A stretch of 64,000 nucleotides of DNA, from contig NZ_BOOW01000049.1 of NCBI RefSeq assembly GCF_016863435.1, positions 47,703-111,702 of the forward strand, given 5' to 3'. The translations under genes were made by a program, and so were the position numbers. Shown here in pieces: positions 9,403 to 17,303 of this stretch. Source of the stretch: Sinosporangium siamense (lineage in GTDB: Bacteria > Actinomycetota > Actinomycetes > Streptosporangiales > Streptosporangiaceae). Below the pieces are notes generated by a model. It was given only the letters and a program-made list of their open reading frames with translations. It was not told the origin of the DNA and searched no databases. The stretch's first letter is position 1, and each line of letters begins with the position of its first letter.

Positions 9403-9426
9403 ACTCACCGACATCCGGCTCCCGCC
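9403..9426 (-). repeat. Right terminal inverted repeat of the IS21 element
   Basis: Read on the minus strand it begins GGCGGGAGCCGGATGTCGGT, matching the left end at 20 of 24 bases. It lies downstream of istB and its terminator. Confidence 0.7.
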
Positions 9427-9656
9427 CCAGCTTCATAACCAATCCCGGCGTCGTGTCGGCGTGCCAAGACGAGATCAGCGGCCTATGGAGTGAGCCCGAG
9501 GCTCTCTGCGACTTCTTCCAGCGCGAGATTGCGCATCTGGATCCGCCGGTCTCTTTCCCAAGGCGCGCCATGGGTCGCACTTGGCCCGCAATCTCTTGAC
9601 TAGAGCGATCCTCGTGTGCGAAAAGCACCGCCATGTATGTTGCCTAGGACGAGCCG

Positions 9657-10394
9657 GTGACCGAGCCACAGCCGGACGGCGTCGAACTGCTGGACGTTCA
9701 CCGTCTGTGCCTGGTCGAGACCGCCGCGCCGAAGGTGCCACTCAAACACCGATTGGCGATGGATAGGGTGTGGGATGAGGCGGTGAGGGTCAACCCCGGC
9801 AGTCTGTTCGAGGGGCCGGTGGTGGCGTGCGCGGGGCTGGAGCGGGACGAGCCGTGCAGCCTGGTGCTCTCCTGGACACGGGTGACCTACCGGCACTACG
9901 CGCTGCGCTGGGTGCCGGGTGCCGAGGCGTTGGCGTCGTTGTTCGTCGTCGCCGTGCAGCCGGCCGATGACGGCGCTCTTCTGGTGGGACGGATGTCGTC
10001 ATCCACGGCTGCCCCCGGTCGCTGGCAGCTTCCCGGTGGCTCGCTCGAGCCGCCGGACGCCGGTGAACAACTTGATGAGGCGGCCCTGCGCGATCAGGCC
10101 GCCCGGGAGCTGGCCGAGGAGACCGGCAGCGACCTGGAGCCCGCGGAGCTGACCCTGTGGGCGGTCACGCGCGGCGAGAACGGCAGCATCGGCGTGTTCT
10201 TCCGTGCCGAGGCTCGGCCGGAGCCGCTACTGCGAGAGCGGTTCACGGCCCTGCTGGCTGCCGAGGCGGCGCGAGGGCGTGACCCTAAACTGGAGGAGAT
10301 CACACTTGTCCGCTCCGTCATCGAGGTGGCACACCTTGCCGGCCCTCAGGTGGACTACCTGGAGCCGATCCTCCGCCGGCACAGCCGGGCATAG
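9657..10394 (+). CDS. NUDIX hydrolase
   Basis: A 245-residue protein whose C-terminal half is a NUDIX domain. The box is visible from WQLPGGSLEPP to ARELAEETGSDLEP, with an insertion between the first glycines and the RELAEETG helix. The N-terminal 90 residues, with KHRLAMDRVWDEAVR, are unfamiliar. NUDIX enzymes cleave nucleoside diphosphates linked to another group; the substrate cannot be told. The start is GTG 9657 behind AGGAC. Its position at the edge of an island with nucleotide-modifying genes, and a second NUDIX at 19.2 kb, fit a nucleotide-related role, but that is inference. Confidence 0.8.
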   Translation: MTEPQPDGVELLDVHRLCLVETAAPKVPLKHRLAMDRVWDEAVRVNPGSLFEGPVVACAGLERDEPCSLVLSWTRVTYRHYALRWVPGAEALASLFVVAVQPADDGALLVGRMSSSTAAPGRWQLPGGSLEPPDAGEQLDEAALRDQAARELAEETGSDLEPAELTLWAVTRGENGSIGVFFRAEARPEPLLRERFTALLAAEAARGRDPKLEEITLVRSVIEVAHLAGPQVDYLEPILRRHSRA

Positions 10395-10781
10395 CTGCAG
10401 GCGGCGCGCTCTAGTCGGCTCGCTGACTTCGCGCCGGGCTCACCGGACCTTACTACGGTCGTCGGCGTCCTCAACCGAATCGCGGTCCCACTCTGCACGA
10501 GGTCGCCGGGAGTGGCGGGAGACACGGTGGGACCGCTTCGCCGACGGAGAGGACGCCACCCTGTTGCAGGGCGGGTGCTGCTCTACACCGCCGTCAATCC
10601 CGGCAACCTGCTGGTCGGAGAGCTGGCGCGTGGGCGGTGGATTCGTCATGGCCGGCCCGGGGCGCGGCGTGGATCGGCCCGGCATGTCTAGTTGGGCAGT
10701 TGGTGGTCGCCGGGCATAGCGCCAAGTCGGCCGACTCATAGGCGGCCCGCTGCACGGTCTGGCAGGCAGCAGAACGCAAGG
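10395..10781. other. Gap with no supported gene
   Basis: Several short frames exist on both strands but none has a credible start, ribosome-binding site or recognisable motif. The stretch borders transposon relics on its right and may be debris. Confidence 0.5.
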
Positions 10782-10872
10782 CGGTTATGCACGTTCTACC
10801 GGGTGGCGGAGGCCGCTCATGAGCGTCGTTCCGTGGTGGTGACGAGCAACATCCATCTGTCGACATCGCACA
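10782..10872 (+). pseudogene. Relic of an IstB-like ATPase
   Basis: Reading from 10782 gives RLCTFYRVAEAAHERRSVVV followed by TSNIHLS, which closely resembles the sensor-1 segment of IS21-type helper ATPases (FYRVxDAAYERRSxxVTSNIH). Nothing recognisable flanks it in frame. It is a small fragment of a second, different IS21-like element from the one at 7.3-9.4 kb. Confidence 0.5.
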
Positions 10873-10915
10873 TGTTCGCGAGCCTGTGTCGGGCGCTGCC
10901 TGAAACGCACGGGGT

Positions 10916-11272
10916 TCAGCGTTGGTCGTCGCTGAGCAAGTTGGTGGCATCGGGGAGAGTCACGACGAGGTGGGGGTTCCAGCAGTCCGATTCCTGGGTG
11001 CCGATCTCGGCTCCGCACCCGGAGCAGACGAGGTTGGGACCGTCCAGCCCGGAGGGGCCGCAGCATCCGACGAGACGCTGGAGATCCGGATGCCGACGTG
11101 CGCCCGTGACGTCATCGGGATGCAGGACGAAGCCGTGGTTCCAGCTCGACGCATAGGTGCCTTTGGCTATGCAGGCTTGGCCAGGAACGTTTCGGATGGC
11201 TGGCGGAGTGTCCTCCTGGCTGATCTCTGAGGTCAGGGGCTGGCCGCAGCGGGCGCAGGCGAGGAATGACAT
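10916..11272 (-). CDS. Small zinc-ribbon-like hypothetical protein
   Basis: A 118-residue protein starting MSFLACARCGQPLT, with one CxxC near the N-terminus (CARCG) and another in VCSGCGAEIG, so probably a treble-clef or zinc-ribbon fold. The C-terminal WNPHLVVTLPDAT tail is distinctive but I do not know its function. The ATG at 11272 is preferred over the GTG three codons upstream because AGGAGG lies nine to ten bases before it. It stands alone on the minus strand between transposon relics. Confidence 0.65.
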   Translation of the reverse strand: MSFLACARCGQPLTSEISQEDTPPAIRNVPGQACIAKGTYASSWNHGFVLHPDDVTGARRHPDLQRLVGCCGPSGLDGPNLVCSGCGAEIGTQESDCWNPHLVVTLPDATNLLSDDQR

Positions 11273-11344
11273 GAACACCACCCTCCTGATCGGGGTCGGG
11301 GGCTTGGTCAGCGGGTCTTGAGGCCATCGTGTCGGACAGAAGAA

Positions 11345-11635
11345 GTCCAGGGGCGATCCGGTCGGTGGGATAGATCTTAATGCTCACGGCGGTCATTCCG
11401 AAGGCAGCAGCGACGACCTTGGGTCCAGGTGGTCGACCAGCTCGACCAGGCAGGTGCTGGGCAGCCTGCGGGGGCGGGACGCCGCAGGGGGCGAGGACGT
11501 GGCTGATATGGGCGCTCGACGCTGATGCCGTCCCTGCTTTGGTGCCGTCCTGCGGGGGCAGGGGTGACGATGACGTGAGGGCTGGTGGTGCGCAGCCCAT
11601 CGCGGTGGTCCAGGCAGCGTTCCCGGATCTCCAAG
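11345..11635 (-). pseudogene. Frame-shattered recombinase- or transposase-like relic
   Basis: On the minus strand a plausible protein emerges only when three frames are joined: SLEIRERCLDHRDGLRTTSP then HVIVT, next AHISHVLAPCGVPP, next RRLPSTCLVELVDHLDP, and back to KVVAAAFGMTAVSIK. The last part resembles the C-terminal region of actinomycete recombinase-like proteins (xLVxxxDPxxVAAAFGM). At least three frame breaks are needed, so this is debris, not a gene. The identity is tentative. Confidence 0.4.
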
Positions 11636-11753
11636 CTCGCGGTAGTGGCCGCGAAGTGGCAACGCTTTGGCGTACCGGTGCCACGAAGCGTGCGTCATGG
11701 TGGGCCGAGGCCGATATCGGTCCGCGCCGAGGCATCAGTGCAAGGAGATGACC

Positions 11754-12269
11754 GTGCCCCCGACAACCGCTGAGTTGATCCGCGACTACGACCTGGGAGA
11801 CCTGGTCGACCATACCGACGTTGCTCTCAGCGGGGGCGCCGCTTTTCAATTGCTCGCCCGACAGCGAGTGTCCATGGCATTAACCCATCGTGCCAGCGCA
11901 GAGCAGATCGGTGACGCGGTACTCCTAACCAACGAACTGGTTGGCAACGCCATCAAGCACAGCCGTGGGGTCGTCTGGATGATCTTGGAGGTCTACGAGA
12001 AGGGCGTCGTGGTGAGCGCCCTCGACCGTAAAGCCGACGTCAGCTCCATCCCAACGGCTTCGGCGGTGAATCAAAAGGGCGAAGCCGGAAGTGAAAGCGG
12101 GCGCGGCCTGTACCTGGTTGCGCAGTTCTCGACCGCTTGGGCGGCCCAGGCGATCGAGAGGGAAAAGACGTTCGATCTGACCGGTGGCGCCCTGCGACGC
12201 AGGTATGGACCACGTAGTCACGCTCAGGGGGCAGAAGCCTGTCTAGGACCTGCAGGGACACCCAGCTAA
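11754..12269 (+). CDS. Anti-sigma-factor-type histidine-kinase-like ATPase
   Basis: A 171-residue protein with a single HATPase_c domain of the RsbW/SpoIIAB type common in actinomycetes. The N-box is LLTNELVGNAIKHS and the G-box is ESGRGLYLVAQF. There is no dimerisation or His-containing domain, so it is not a sensor kinase. Such proteins usually bind and hold a sigma factor or phosphorylate an anti-anti-sigma partner. The start was set at GTG 11754 because AAGGAG lies six bases before it; the in-frame ATG at 11748 touches that site. It precedes queE by 116 bp and may be a regulator of that cluster. Confidence 0.7.
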   Translation: MPPTTAELIRDYDLGDLVDHTDVALSGGAAFQLLARQRVSMALTHRASAEQIGDAVLLTNELVGNAIKHSRGVVWMILEVYEKGVVVSALDRKADVSSIPTASAVNQKGEAGSESGRGLYLVAQFSTAWAAQAIEREKTFDLTGGALRRRYGPRSHAQGAEACLGPAGTPS

Positions 12270-12385
12270 TCGGCCCTTGGCAACTCCTCGCCCAGAACCT
12301 CAAATCCCCATGTTCCTGCCGACCCGAGGGGAACTACGCCTGAATGAGATGGCGTCTCCTCGGCCCGATGCGACCTGGAGAACCC

Positions 12386-13120
12386 ATGAACATGCAGACC
12401 AGAGCCGTCATCCCACCGCGGGAAGGCAACTTGATAGTGGCGGAGCTGTTCGGCCCCACCTTGCAGGGCGAAGGGCCCAGCCTCGGCACACACGCGGCCT
12501 TCCTACGCCTGTCCCGGTGCAACCTGACCTGCAGTGAACGGATGCCGTGCGATTCCCCCTACACCTGGGACACCACCCGGTTCGATTTACGAAGAGAGTC
12601 GTCCCGGCGCAGTATCACTGGAGTGGGGGACGAACTGCTGCTCCTGGACACCGCCCTCGTAGTGATCACTGGCGGGGAGCCGCTGATCCAGCAAAAGCAG
12701 CTTGTTCCGCTGGTACGCCGCCTGGTTGACGCCAACCGCCGAGTTGAGTTCGAAACCAACGGCACATTCACGCCGCTCCCCGAACTTCTCATCGAGGGCG
12801 TCCGGTTTAACGTTTCGCCCAAGCTGTCCAACGCCGGCATGTCGGAGAGCTTGCGTATCGTCCCTGAGGCGCTGACCGCCCTGGTCGGCAGTGGCAGGGC
12901 AGTTTTTAAGTTCGTCGCCAGCGAGAGGTCGGACCTGGACGAGATCGAGGATCTCGTTCAGCGCTACGGACTGTCCCCGGTGTACGTGATGCCGGAGGGC
13001 AGGACTCCCGATGCTGTGATCACCCGGGCCCGCGAACTGGCCGACGACGTAATCGCCCGCGGCTGGTCCATGACTCAGCGCCTCCATGTCCTGCTGTGGA
13101 GCGACGAGCGCGGCCGCTGA
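12386..13120 (+). CDS. queE: 7-carboxy-7-deazaguanine synthase (radical SAM)
   Basis: A 244-residue QueE. The N-terminus LFGPTLQGEGPSLGTHAAFL and the YTWDTTRFDL segment are family hallmarks, as are VVITGGEPLIQ and FETNGTF. The enzyme converts carboxytetrahydropterin to 7-carboxy-7-deazaguanine (CDG). The cluster cysteines occur in RCNLTCSERMPCDSPYTWD, spaced CX3CX5C instead of the usual CX3CX2C. ATG 12386 follows TGGAGA by six bases. It is the first gene of the 7-deazaguanine cluster. Confidence 0.93.
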   Translation: MNMQTRAVIPPREGNLIVAELFGPTLQGEGPSLGTHAAFLRLSRCNLTCSERMPCDSPYTWDTTRFDLRRESSRRSITGVGDELLLLDTALVVITGGEPLIQQKQLVPLVRRLVDANRRVEFETNGTFTPLPELLIEGVRFNVSPKLSNAGMSESLRIVPEALTALVGSGRAVFKFVASERSDLDEIEDLVQRYGLSPVYVMPEGRTPDAVITRARELADDVIARGWSMTQRLHVLLWSDERGR

Positions 13121-13333
13121 TCCCGCGAATCCCTTCAAGACACCTTATCTGAACAGTCACGTGGACCAAGCCCCTGTCAAGTTATCCACCGCTCCGTGCT
13201 TCCCGCCGTTCCTCCACCGCCTCAAAGGATCAGCAACCAGCCCAGTGCACTAAAGACGAAGCGTGGGAGTACATCGCTGTCGTACGGCCTTCCTCGCTCG
13301 CATCACCGAATCCCCGTCACACAGGAGGAGTCC

Positions 13334-13744
13334 ATGGACCTCAGTACGGTGCCACTCCCGTCCGGCAAGCACACCATCGGCAAGCTATTCGACTTCGAGG
13401 CCGGACACCAGCTACCCAGCCTCGCGCCTGACCACAAGTGCTCGCGGCAACACGGACACAGCTACGTAGTCGAGGTGATTCTCACCGCCCCTGTCCTGGC
13501 AGACCCGGGCTTCGTCACCGACTTCGGAGACCTCGTGCCATTCAAGAAGTTCCTGGACACCGAATTCGACCACCGCAACCTCCACGAGGTCATGCCCTGT
13601 GAGCCGACCTCAGAGCGCCTGGCTCACTTCCTGGCCGGATGGTTCATCCAGAACGTCGAACCTGGCATTGCCGGTCGGCTCATCGCCGTCCGGGTTCGTG
13701 AAACTGGGCGTAGTTGGGCTCGTTTCGACATAGGGGATCGATGA
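13334..13744 (+). CDS. queD: 6-carboxytetrahydropterin synthase
   Basis: A 136-residue QueD of the 6-pyruvoyltetrahydropterin synthase family. Zinc histidines are seen in FEAGHQLP and QHGHSYVVEV, and the catalytic Cys precedes the second pair in KCSRQHGHS. It makes 6-carboxytetrahydropterin from dihydroneopterin triphosphate, the step between FolE and QueE. The frame is open from 13196, but ATG 13334 has a strong AGGAGGAG four bases ahead. A 213-bp gap separates it from queE, so it may have its own promoter. Confidence 0.93.
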   Translation: MDLSTVPLPSGKHTIGKLFDFEAGHQLPSLAPDHKCSRQHGHSYVVEVILTAPVLADPGFVTDFGDLVPFKKFLDTEFDHRNLHEVMPCEPTSERLAHFLAGWFIQNVEPGIAGRLIAVRVRETGRSWARFDIGDR

Positions 13745-14034
13745 CCCGGTCCTTAGCTTGATAGGTAGATAGATCGACATCGGGTTCCGGCTGATCACCG
13801 CCTTGTGCATTCCCAGCCGAGTTTCAGCACGGCAGGCCCAAGTGGCCGTGATGCTAGAGGGCTCTACGGCAAAAGCTAGAGACCGAGGCCGCCCCCGCTC
13901 ACAGGCGCCAAACTCAGCCGGCCGCTGACTAATGGCACATCACTGAGCCCCTGCACCTCGCGGCGTTCGCACTTCTCGGACGCTGGCACACCCCCTTGAT
14001 CAGCCCTCTGTCCCAGCTCTTGGAGGCGAAATCC

Positions 14035-14679
14035 ATGACGAAGGCCGTCTACTGTCCGGCGTCCGGCCAGGGTCCGGTCGTGCGACCCCAACCCGACCCG
14101 GTGGCTCCAGGACCGGTCGACATCGAGCGCGTCACCGAACTGATCGGCCAGCTCTTGGTCGCGTTCGGCGAGGACCCTGGGCGGGAGGGACTGGCTGAAA
14201 CGCCGCCACGGGTCGCAGCCTGGTGGAACTCGTTTCTGTCGGCGGAGCTGTCGGCGAGGGGCGCGTGTTTCACCGAGGCCCGCCTGAGCAACCAGCTCGT
14301 CGTGGTCAGCGGCATGAGCGTGTGGTCCCTCTGCGAGCATCACCTGCTGCCCATGAACCTGGAGGTCGCGATTGGCTACCTGCCTGACGGCGAGATGATG
14401 GGGCTGTCGAAGTTCGGGCGGATCGCTCTGCGTTACGCCGGACGGCTCCAAGTGCAGGAGCGCTTCACCCGGCAGGTCACCGAGGAGATCGGCGGCCTGA
14501 TCGGCAGCAAGGACGTGGCGGTAGCCGTACGCGGCACCCACTTATGCATGAGCATGCGTGGGGTGCGGATGGAGGCTGCCCGTACCACCACGCTGCAGGC
14601 GAGCGGCCGGTTCCAGGACGATCCGGTGCTCTCCCAACAGTTCCTCGTCCTCGCCATGGGGCAGCGGGGGGCGGCGTGA
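14035..14679 (+). CDS. folE: GTP cyclohydrolase I
   Basis: A 214-residue type I GTP cyclohydrolase. Signatures are SLCEHHLLPM and HLCMSMRGVRM with the zinc cysteines and histidine, GLSKFGRIALRYAGRLQVQE, and QERFTRQVTEEI. It opens GTP to dihydroneopterin triphosphate, the entry point to both folate and 7-deazaguanine synthesis. Because it stands between queD and a TGT-like gene, it is most likely a pathway-dedicated copy. The start ATG 14035 follows GGAGG by eight bases. Its stop overlaps the next gene (TGATG). Confidence 0.94.
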   Translation: MTKAVYCPASGQGPVVRPQPDPVAPGPVDIERVTELIGQLLVAFGEDPGREGLAETPPRVAAWWNSFLSAELSARGACFTEARLSNQLVVVSGMSVWSLCEHHLLPMNLEVAIGYLPDGEMMGLSKFGRIALRYAGRLQVQERFTRQVTEEIGGLIGSKDVAVAVRGTHLCMSMRGVRMEAARTTTLQASGRFQDDPVLSQQFLVLAMGQRGAA

Positions 14680-15497
14680 TGGTCAAGAGCATCGACTTCT
14701 CCGTGATCGCCCCGCCCAGATATCTGGAGGCGTTCGTCGCCCAGGAACCCGCCCGCGTGCACCACGTGGCCGCTCAGCATGTCCTGTCCGACTCCGCCTA
14801 CCGGAAGTTCTTCCGTCGCGAGGCCGAACGCGGCGCGGAGATCATCGTCGATAACGGCGTCTTCGACCTCGGCCATGCTCTGCCGGCCGCCGACCTGGTC
14901 TTGGCCGCTCGTGCGGTTGACGCTCGCGAGATCATCCTCCCGGACGTATTAGGACACGGCATCGCGACGATCAAGGCCGGCGACGAAGCCGCCCGCGAGA
15001 TCCGTGAGCTGAGCGATGAGTTCCACCTGTGTGCCGTGCTGCACGCCGCAGACGACCAGGAATGGCTGCGATGCTACGACCACTTCGCCTCCAGTCACTA
15101 CGTGGGCGCGATCGCACTGCCCGCCTCCAGGCGGCCCGCCCCTGAGGAACAGTTGTGCCGTACTCGCTGGGCGGCTACCCGTTATCTGGAGGACCACGGC
15201 ATGGTCGAGGAGCGGATCGTCTACCGGCTACTGGGCCTCGGCCGTACCGGACATCTGGAGTTGGTCGAGCAGCGCGAGCATGAGTGGATCGCCTCTGTTG
15301 ACGGCGCCGCCCCGGTCAGCCTCGGCGCGATGGGCATCGCGATGCTGCCTGACGGACCGTACGACAAGCCCAAGACCGTTCGCGTCGAACACATGGACCC
15401 TATCCCCGAGAAGCGGTTCGACCTGATCAGGCAGAACATCGCCGTCGTTCGACGGGCGGCAGGCAGCAACGTGCGGATCCCGGAGGGTCCTTCATGA
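14679..15497 (+). CDS. TGT-fold (queuine/DpdA-like) protein, putative 7-deazaguanine transferase
   Basis: A 272-residue protein that I place, with moderate confidence, in the tRNA-guanine transglycosylase superfamily, closest in feel to the short phage DpdA-like members. The segment EIIVDNGVFDLG sits where TGT has its substrate-binding Asp motif and REIILPDVLGHG follows as a barrel strand; EHMDPIPEKRFDLIRQNIA ends the protein. There is no TGT zinc site (CxCxxC), which tRNA enzymes normally have. In this operon it could exchange a guanine for CDG or a derivative in nucleic acid or a nucleoside. It overlaps folE by one base and the next gene by four (ATGA). Confidence 0.6.
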   Translation: MVKSIDFSVIAPPRYLEAFVAQEPARVHHVAAQHVLSDSAYRKFFRREAERGAEIIVDNGVFDLGHALPAADLVLAARAVDAREIILPDVLGHGIATIKAGDEAAREIRELSDEFHLCAVLHAADDQEWLRCYDHFASSHYVGAIALPASRRPAPEEQLCRTRWAATRYLEDHGMVEERIVYRLLGLGRTGHLELVEQREHEWIASVDGAAPVSLGAMGIAMLPDGPYDKPKTVRVEHMDPIPEKRFDLIRQNIAVVRRAAGSNVRIPEGPS

Positions 15498-16561
15498 GCC
15501 CCCTGCCCGACCAACTGTTCGCCGACGGTGCCGGTGCCGTGGTGCCCGTCTCGCCGATCGAGGTAGATGGGCACACGATGAGCCCGGACAGGCTGCTTCG
15601 CTATCTGCGGATTAAGGTTCACCACCTCATTCAGGAGCAGCCCTGGGACAGCATCCACGTCGTCGGCGACTACGATCGCCTAGCCGTGATCTCTCGATAC
15701 GAGAAGCACGGCAAGCTGTTCAACTGGGAGCGTCCCACCGTGGAAGTCCGTGGCCGCGACCTAGCGGTCAAGGCGTTTCCCGGCGCCGACTATGTTCACC
15801 ACTACGGGCTGATCATCTCCACGTATCTCGCTATGACTGGCCGCTCCGCTGACAACGTCGCCTACCAACTGCCCGATCCCGTCCTGTGCCGAGCGGCCGT
15901 CGAACAACTCGACCTCGCGCTCGACGGTGACCTGGTGATCGTCGGCTGGGCGCTGGAACATCTGGCACCCACCGGCGCGGTTTGGACGCACGGACCGGGC
16001 TACGCCTGGCACGCCGCGAGACTGCATGGCCAGCGAGTGGTCTACCTCGGCTTCAGGCACAGCATCTGGGGCGACGTCGCCGGCTGGGTTGTCGGCCGGC
16101 TGGCCGAACTCGGTGCTCGCGCTGTTGTCTACGTCGGCAAGGTGGGCGCTTTGACGGCCCAGACGGAGCCCAACGCGATGCTCGCGACCGGCGGGGAGAG
16201 CCTGATCGACGGCTCCCTGATCGCGTGGAACGACTTCTTCGGCGGCTTCGCCGCTGCCCAGCCCGGTGTGCAAAGAGGTGTCCATGTGACCTCGCCATCA
16301 ATATTGCTGGAGAACCGTGACTGGCTGGCCAGGCACGCTGAGCACGCCTTCGTCGATCCCGAGATCGGCCCCATGGGGGCGGCCGCGTGCCGGGCGGGGA
16401 TCAGCTTCGGCTACCTCCACGTCGTTTCCAACAATCTCGCTCACCACTACGCCGCAGACCTGTCCAATGAACGTCACCGCGACGTTGTACAGCGGCGCAC
16501 TGTCTTGGTCGGCCGGATCCGCGACATCATCGCGGGCCGCCTGGCAGTCCGCCCCAACTGA
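15494..16561 (+). CDS. Nucleoside-phosphorylase-like protein
   Basis: A 355-residue protein. The C-terminal two thirds resemble the purine nucleoside phosphorylase/uridine phosphorylase superfamily: a glycine-rich VYVGKVGAL, then GVHVTSPSILLENRDW, then a VDPEIGPMGAAAC stretch in the place of the DMExxA ribose motif, and FGYLHVVSNNLA. The N-terminal 120 residues are unassigned. It could join or split a 7-deazaguanine base and a (deoxy)ribose 1-phosphate. ATGA overlap with the preceding gene and GGAGGG upstream indicate coupled translation. Family placement is by eye only. Confidence 0.6.
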   Translation: MSPLPDQLFADGAGAVVPVSPIEVDGHTMSPDRLLRYLRIKVHHLIQEQPWDSIHVVGDYDRLAVISRYEKHGKLFNWERPTVEVRGRDLAVKAFPGADYVHHYGLIISTYLAMTGRSADNVAYQLPDPVLCRAAVEQLDLALDGDLVIVGWALEHLAPTGAVWTHGPGYAWHAARLHGQRVVYLGFRHSIWGDVAGWVVGRLAELGARAVVYVGKVGALTAQTEPNAMLATGGESLIDGSLIAWNDFFGGFAAAQPGVQRGVHVTSPSILLENRDWLARHAEHAFVDPEIGPMGAAACRAGISFGYLHVVSNNLAHHYAADLSNERHRDVVQRRTVLVGRIRDIIAGRLAVRPN

Positions 16562-16584
16562 GGCCTCCATGGAGGAACACGACC

Positions 16585-17280
16585 ATGACGATCGCAACAA
16601 AGCTCACTGGCCCTGCTCGCGGGCGGGAGACCACGGTCACCGGTATTGACGGCGCGGGCAAGTCCACTCTCGCCGCTCGCCTGCGTCAGGCCCTGGTCGG
16701 CGCTGGCCACCCGGCGATCCTGGTCGGCAAGCACACCACGGACGTCCCCATGAATCCTGAGCTGTCCGCCTACCTGGCTCGGCTCAACGAGGTCGTCTAC
16801 CGCCGCGATGCCCGCGTCGCCCAGGCTTGTGGCGACCACTACTGGCTCCTGGCTTTGGCCGCCTGGTACTCCCTCCATGACGAACTCGTGATCCGGCCTG
16901 CCCTCGCGTCCGGTACCCACGTCATCCTCGACAATGCGCACCACAAGATCCTCGCCCGCTACGCGGCCAACCCCGAGGTCTCCACTCACCTCGCCAAACA
17001 GGTCTTCGCCTACCTCACTGACCCCGACCTGGTGATCTTCCTGCGTATCGGCGCTCGCGAAGCCCTGCGTCGTAAGGGTGAGTTCACCTCCCTGGAGACC
17101 GGCCACTCCGGCAGCAGTGAGGAGAACTTCATCCGCTACCAGGACACTGTCCTGGCCAAACTGCGCCAACAGGAGCAGAACGACGGTTGGCTGGCCCTGG
17201 ACGTTACCGGCATGGACCGCGACGCCGTTTTGAAGACCGCCGCCGACGCCATTGCCGACCGGCTCCAGCTCACGCTCTGA
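16585..17280 (+). CDS. Thymidylate-kinase-like nucleotide kinase
   Basis: A 231-residue P-loop kinase with Walker A GIDGAGKSTLAARL and a central VILDNAHHKILARYA in the place of the DRY motif of dTMP kinases; LVIFLRIGAREALRRKGEF matches the LID region. The housekeeping tmk of actinomycetes is usually elsewhere, so this copy probably phosphorylates a pathway nucleoside or nucleotide. ATG 16585 has GGAGGAA seven bases ahead. It is 23 bp downstream of the phosphorylase-like gene. Confidence 0.75.
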   Translation: MTIATKLTGPARGRETTVTGIDGAGKSTLAARLRQALVGAGHPAILVGKHTTDVPMNPELSAYLARLNEVVYRRDARVAQACGDHYWLLALAAWYSLHDELVIRPALASGTHVILDNAHHKILARYAANPEVSTHLAKQVFAYLTDPDLVIFLRIGAREALRRKGEFTSLETGHSGSSEENFIRYQDTVLAKLRQQEQNDGWLALDVTGMDRDAVLKTAADAIADRLQLTL

Positions 17281-17303
17281 CTCATCCCACTACAGGAACC
17301 GCC

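Larger units (their letters stand above)
7272..9426 (+). mobile_element. IS21-family insertion sequence (defective)
   Basis: The element holds istA (broken) and istB (intact) in the classical overlapping arrangement. Imperfect terminal inverted repeats match at 20 of 24 positions: 7272-7295 against the complement of 9403-9426, sharing GGGAGCC and GATGTCGGT. It is about 2.15 kb, shorter than usual for the family, which agrees with the deletion seen in istA. No clear target-site duplication is visible. It sits 37 bp beyond the last decayed CRISPR repeat, so it may have been inserted into, or have truncated, the old end of the array. Confidence 0.85.

Noticed and set aside
9475..9634. Minus-strand frames with a regulator-like segment (RDRRIQMRNLALEEVAESLG)
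   Set aside because: The segment is short, has no start, and its continuation requires a frame change. Too little to call a gene.
10440..10739. Minus-strand frame of 99 residues in the gap after the NUDIX gene
   Set aside because: Low-complexity Pro/Arg-rich product, no ribosome-binding site and no motif; typical of chance frames in GC-rich DNA.
13121..13333. Minus-strand TTGACA in the queE-queD gap
   Set aside because: No -10 box at 16-18 bp and no minus-strand gene for it to drive.
13745..14034. Possible preQ1-type riboswitch between queD and folE
   Set aside because: I could not find a pseudoknot-like C-rich loop and A-rich tail; only a direct repeat CTAGAG is visible.
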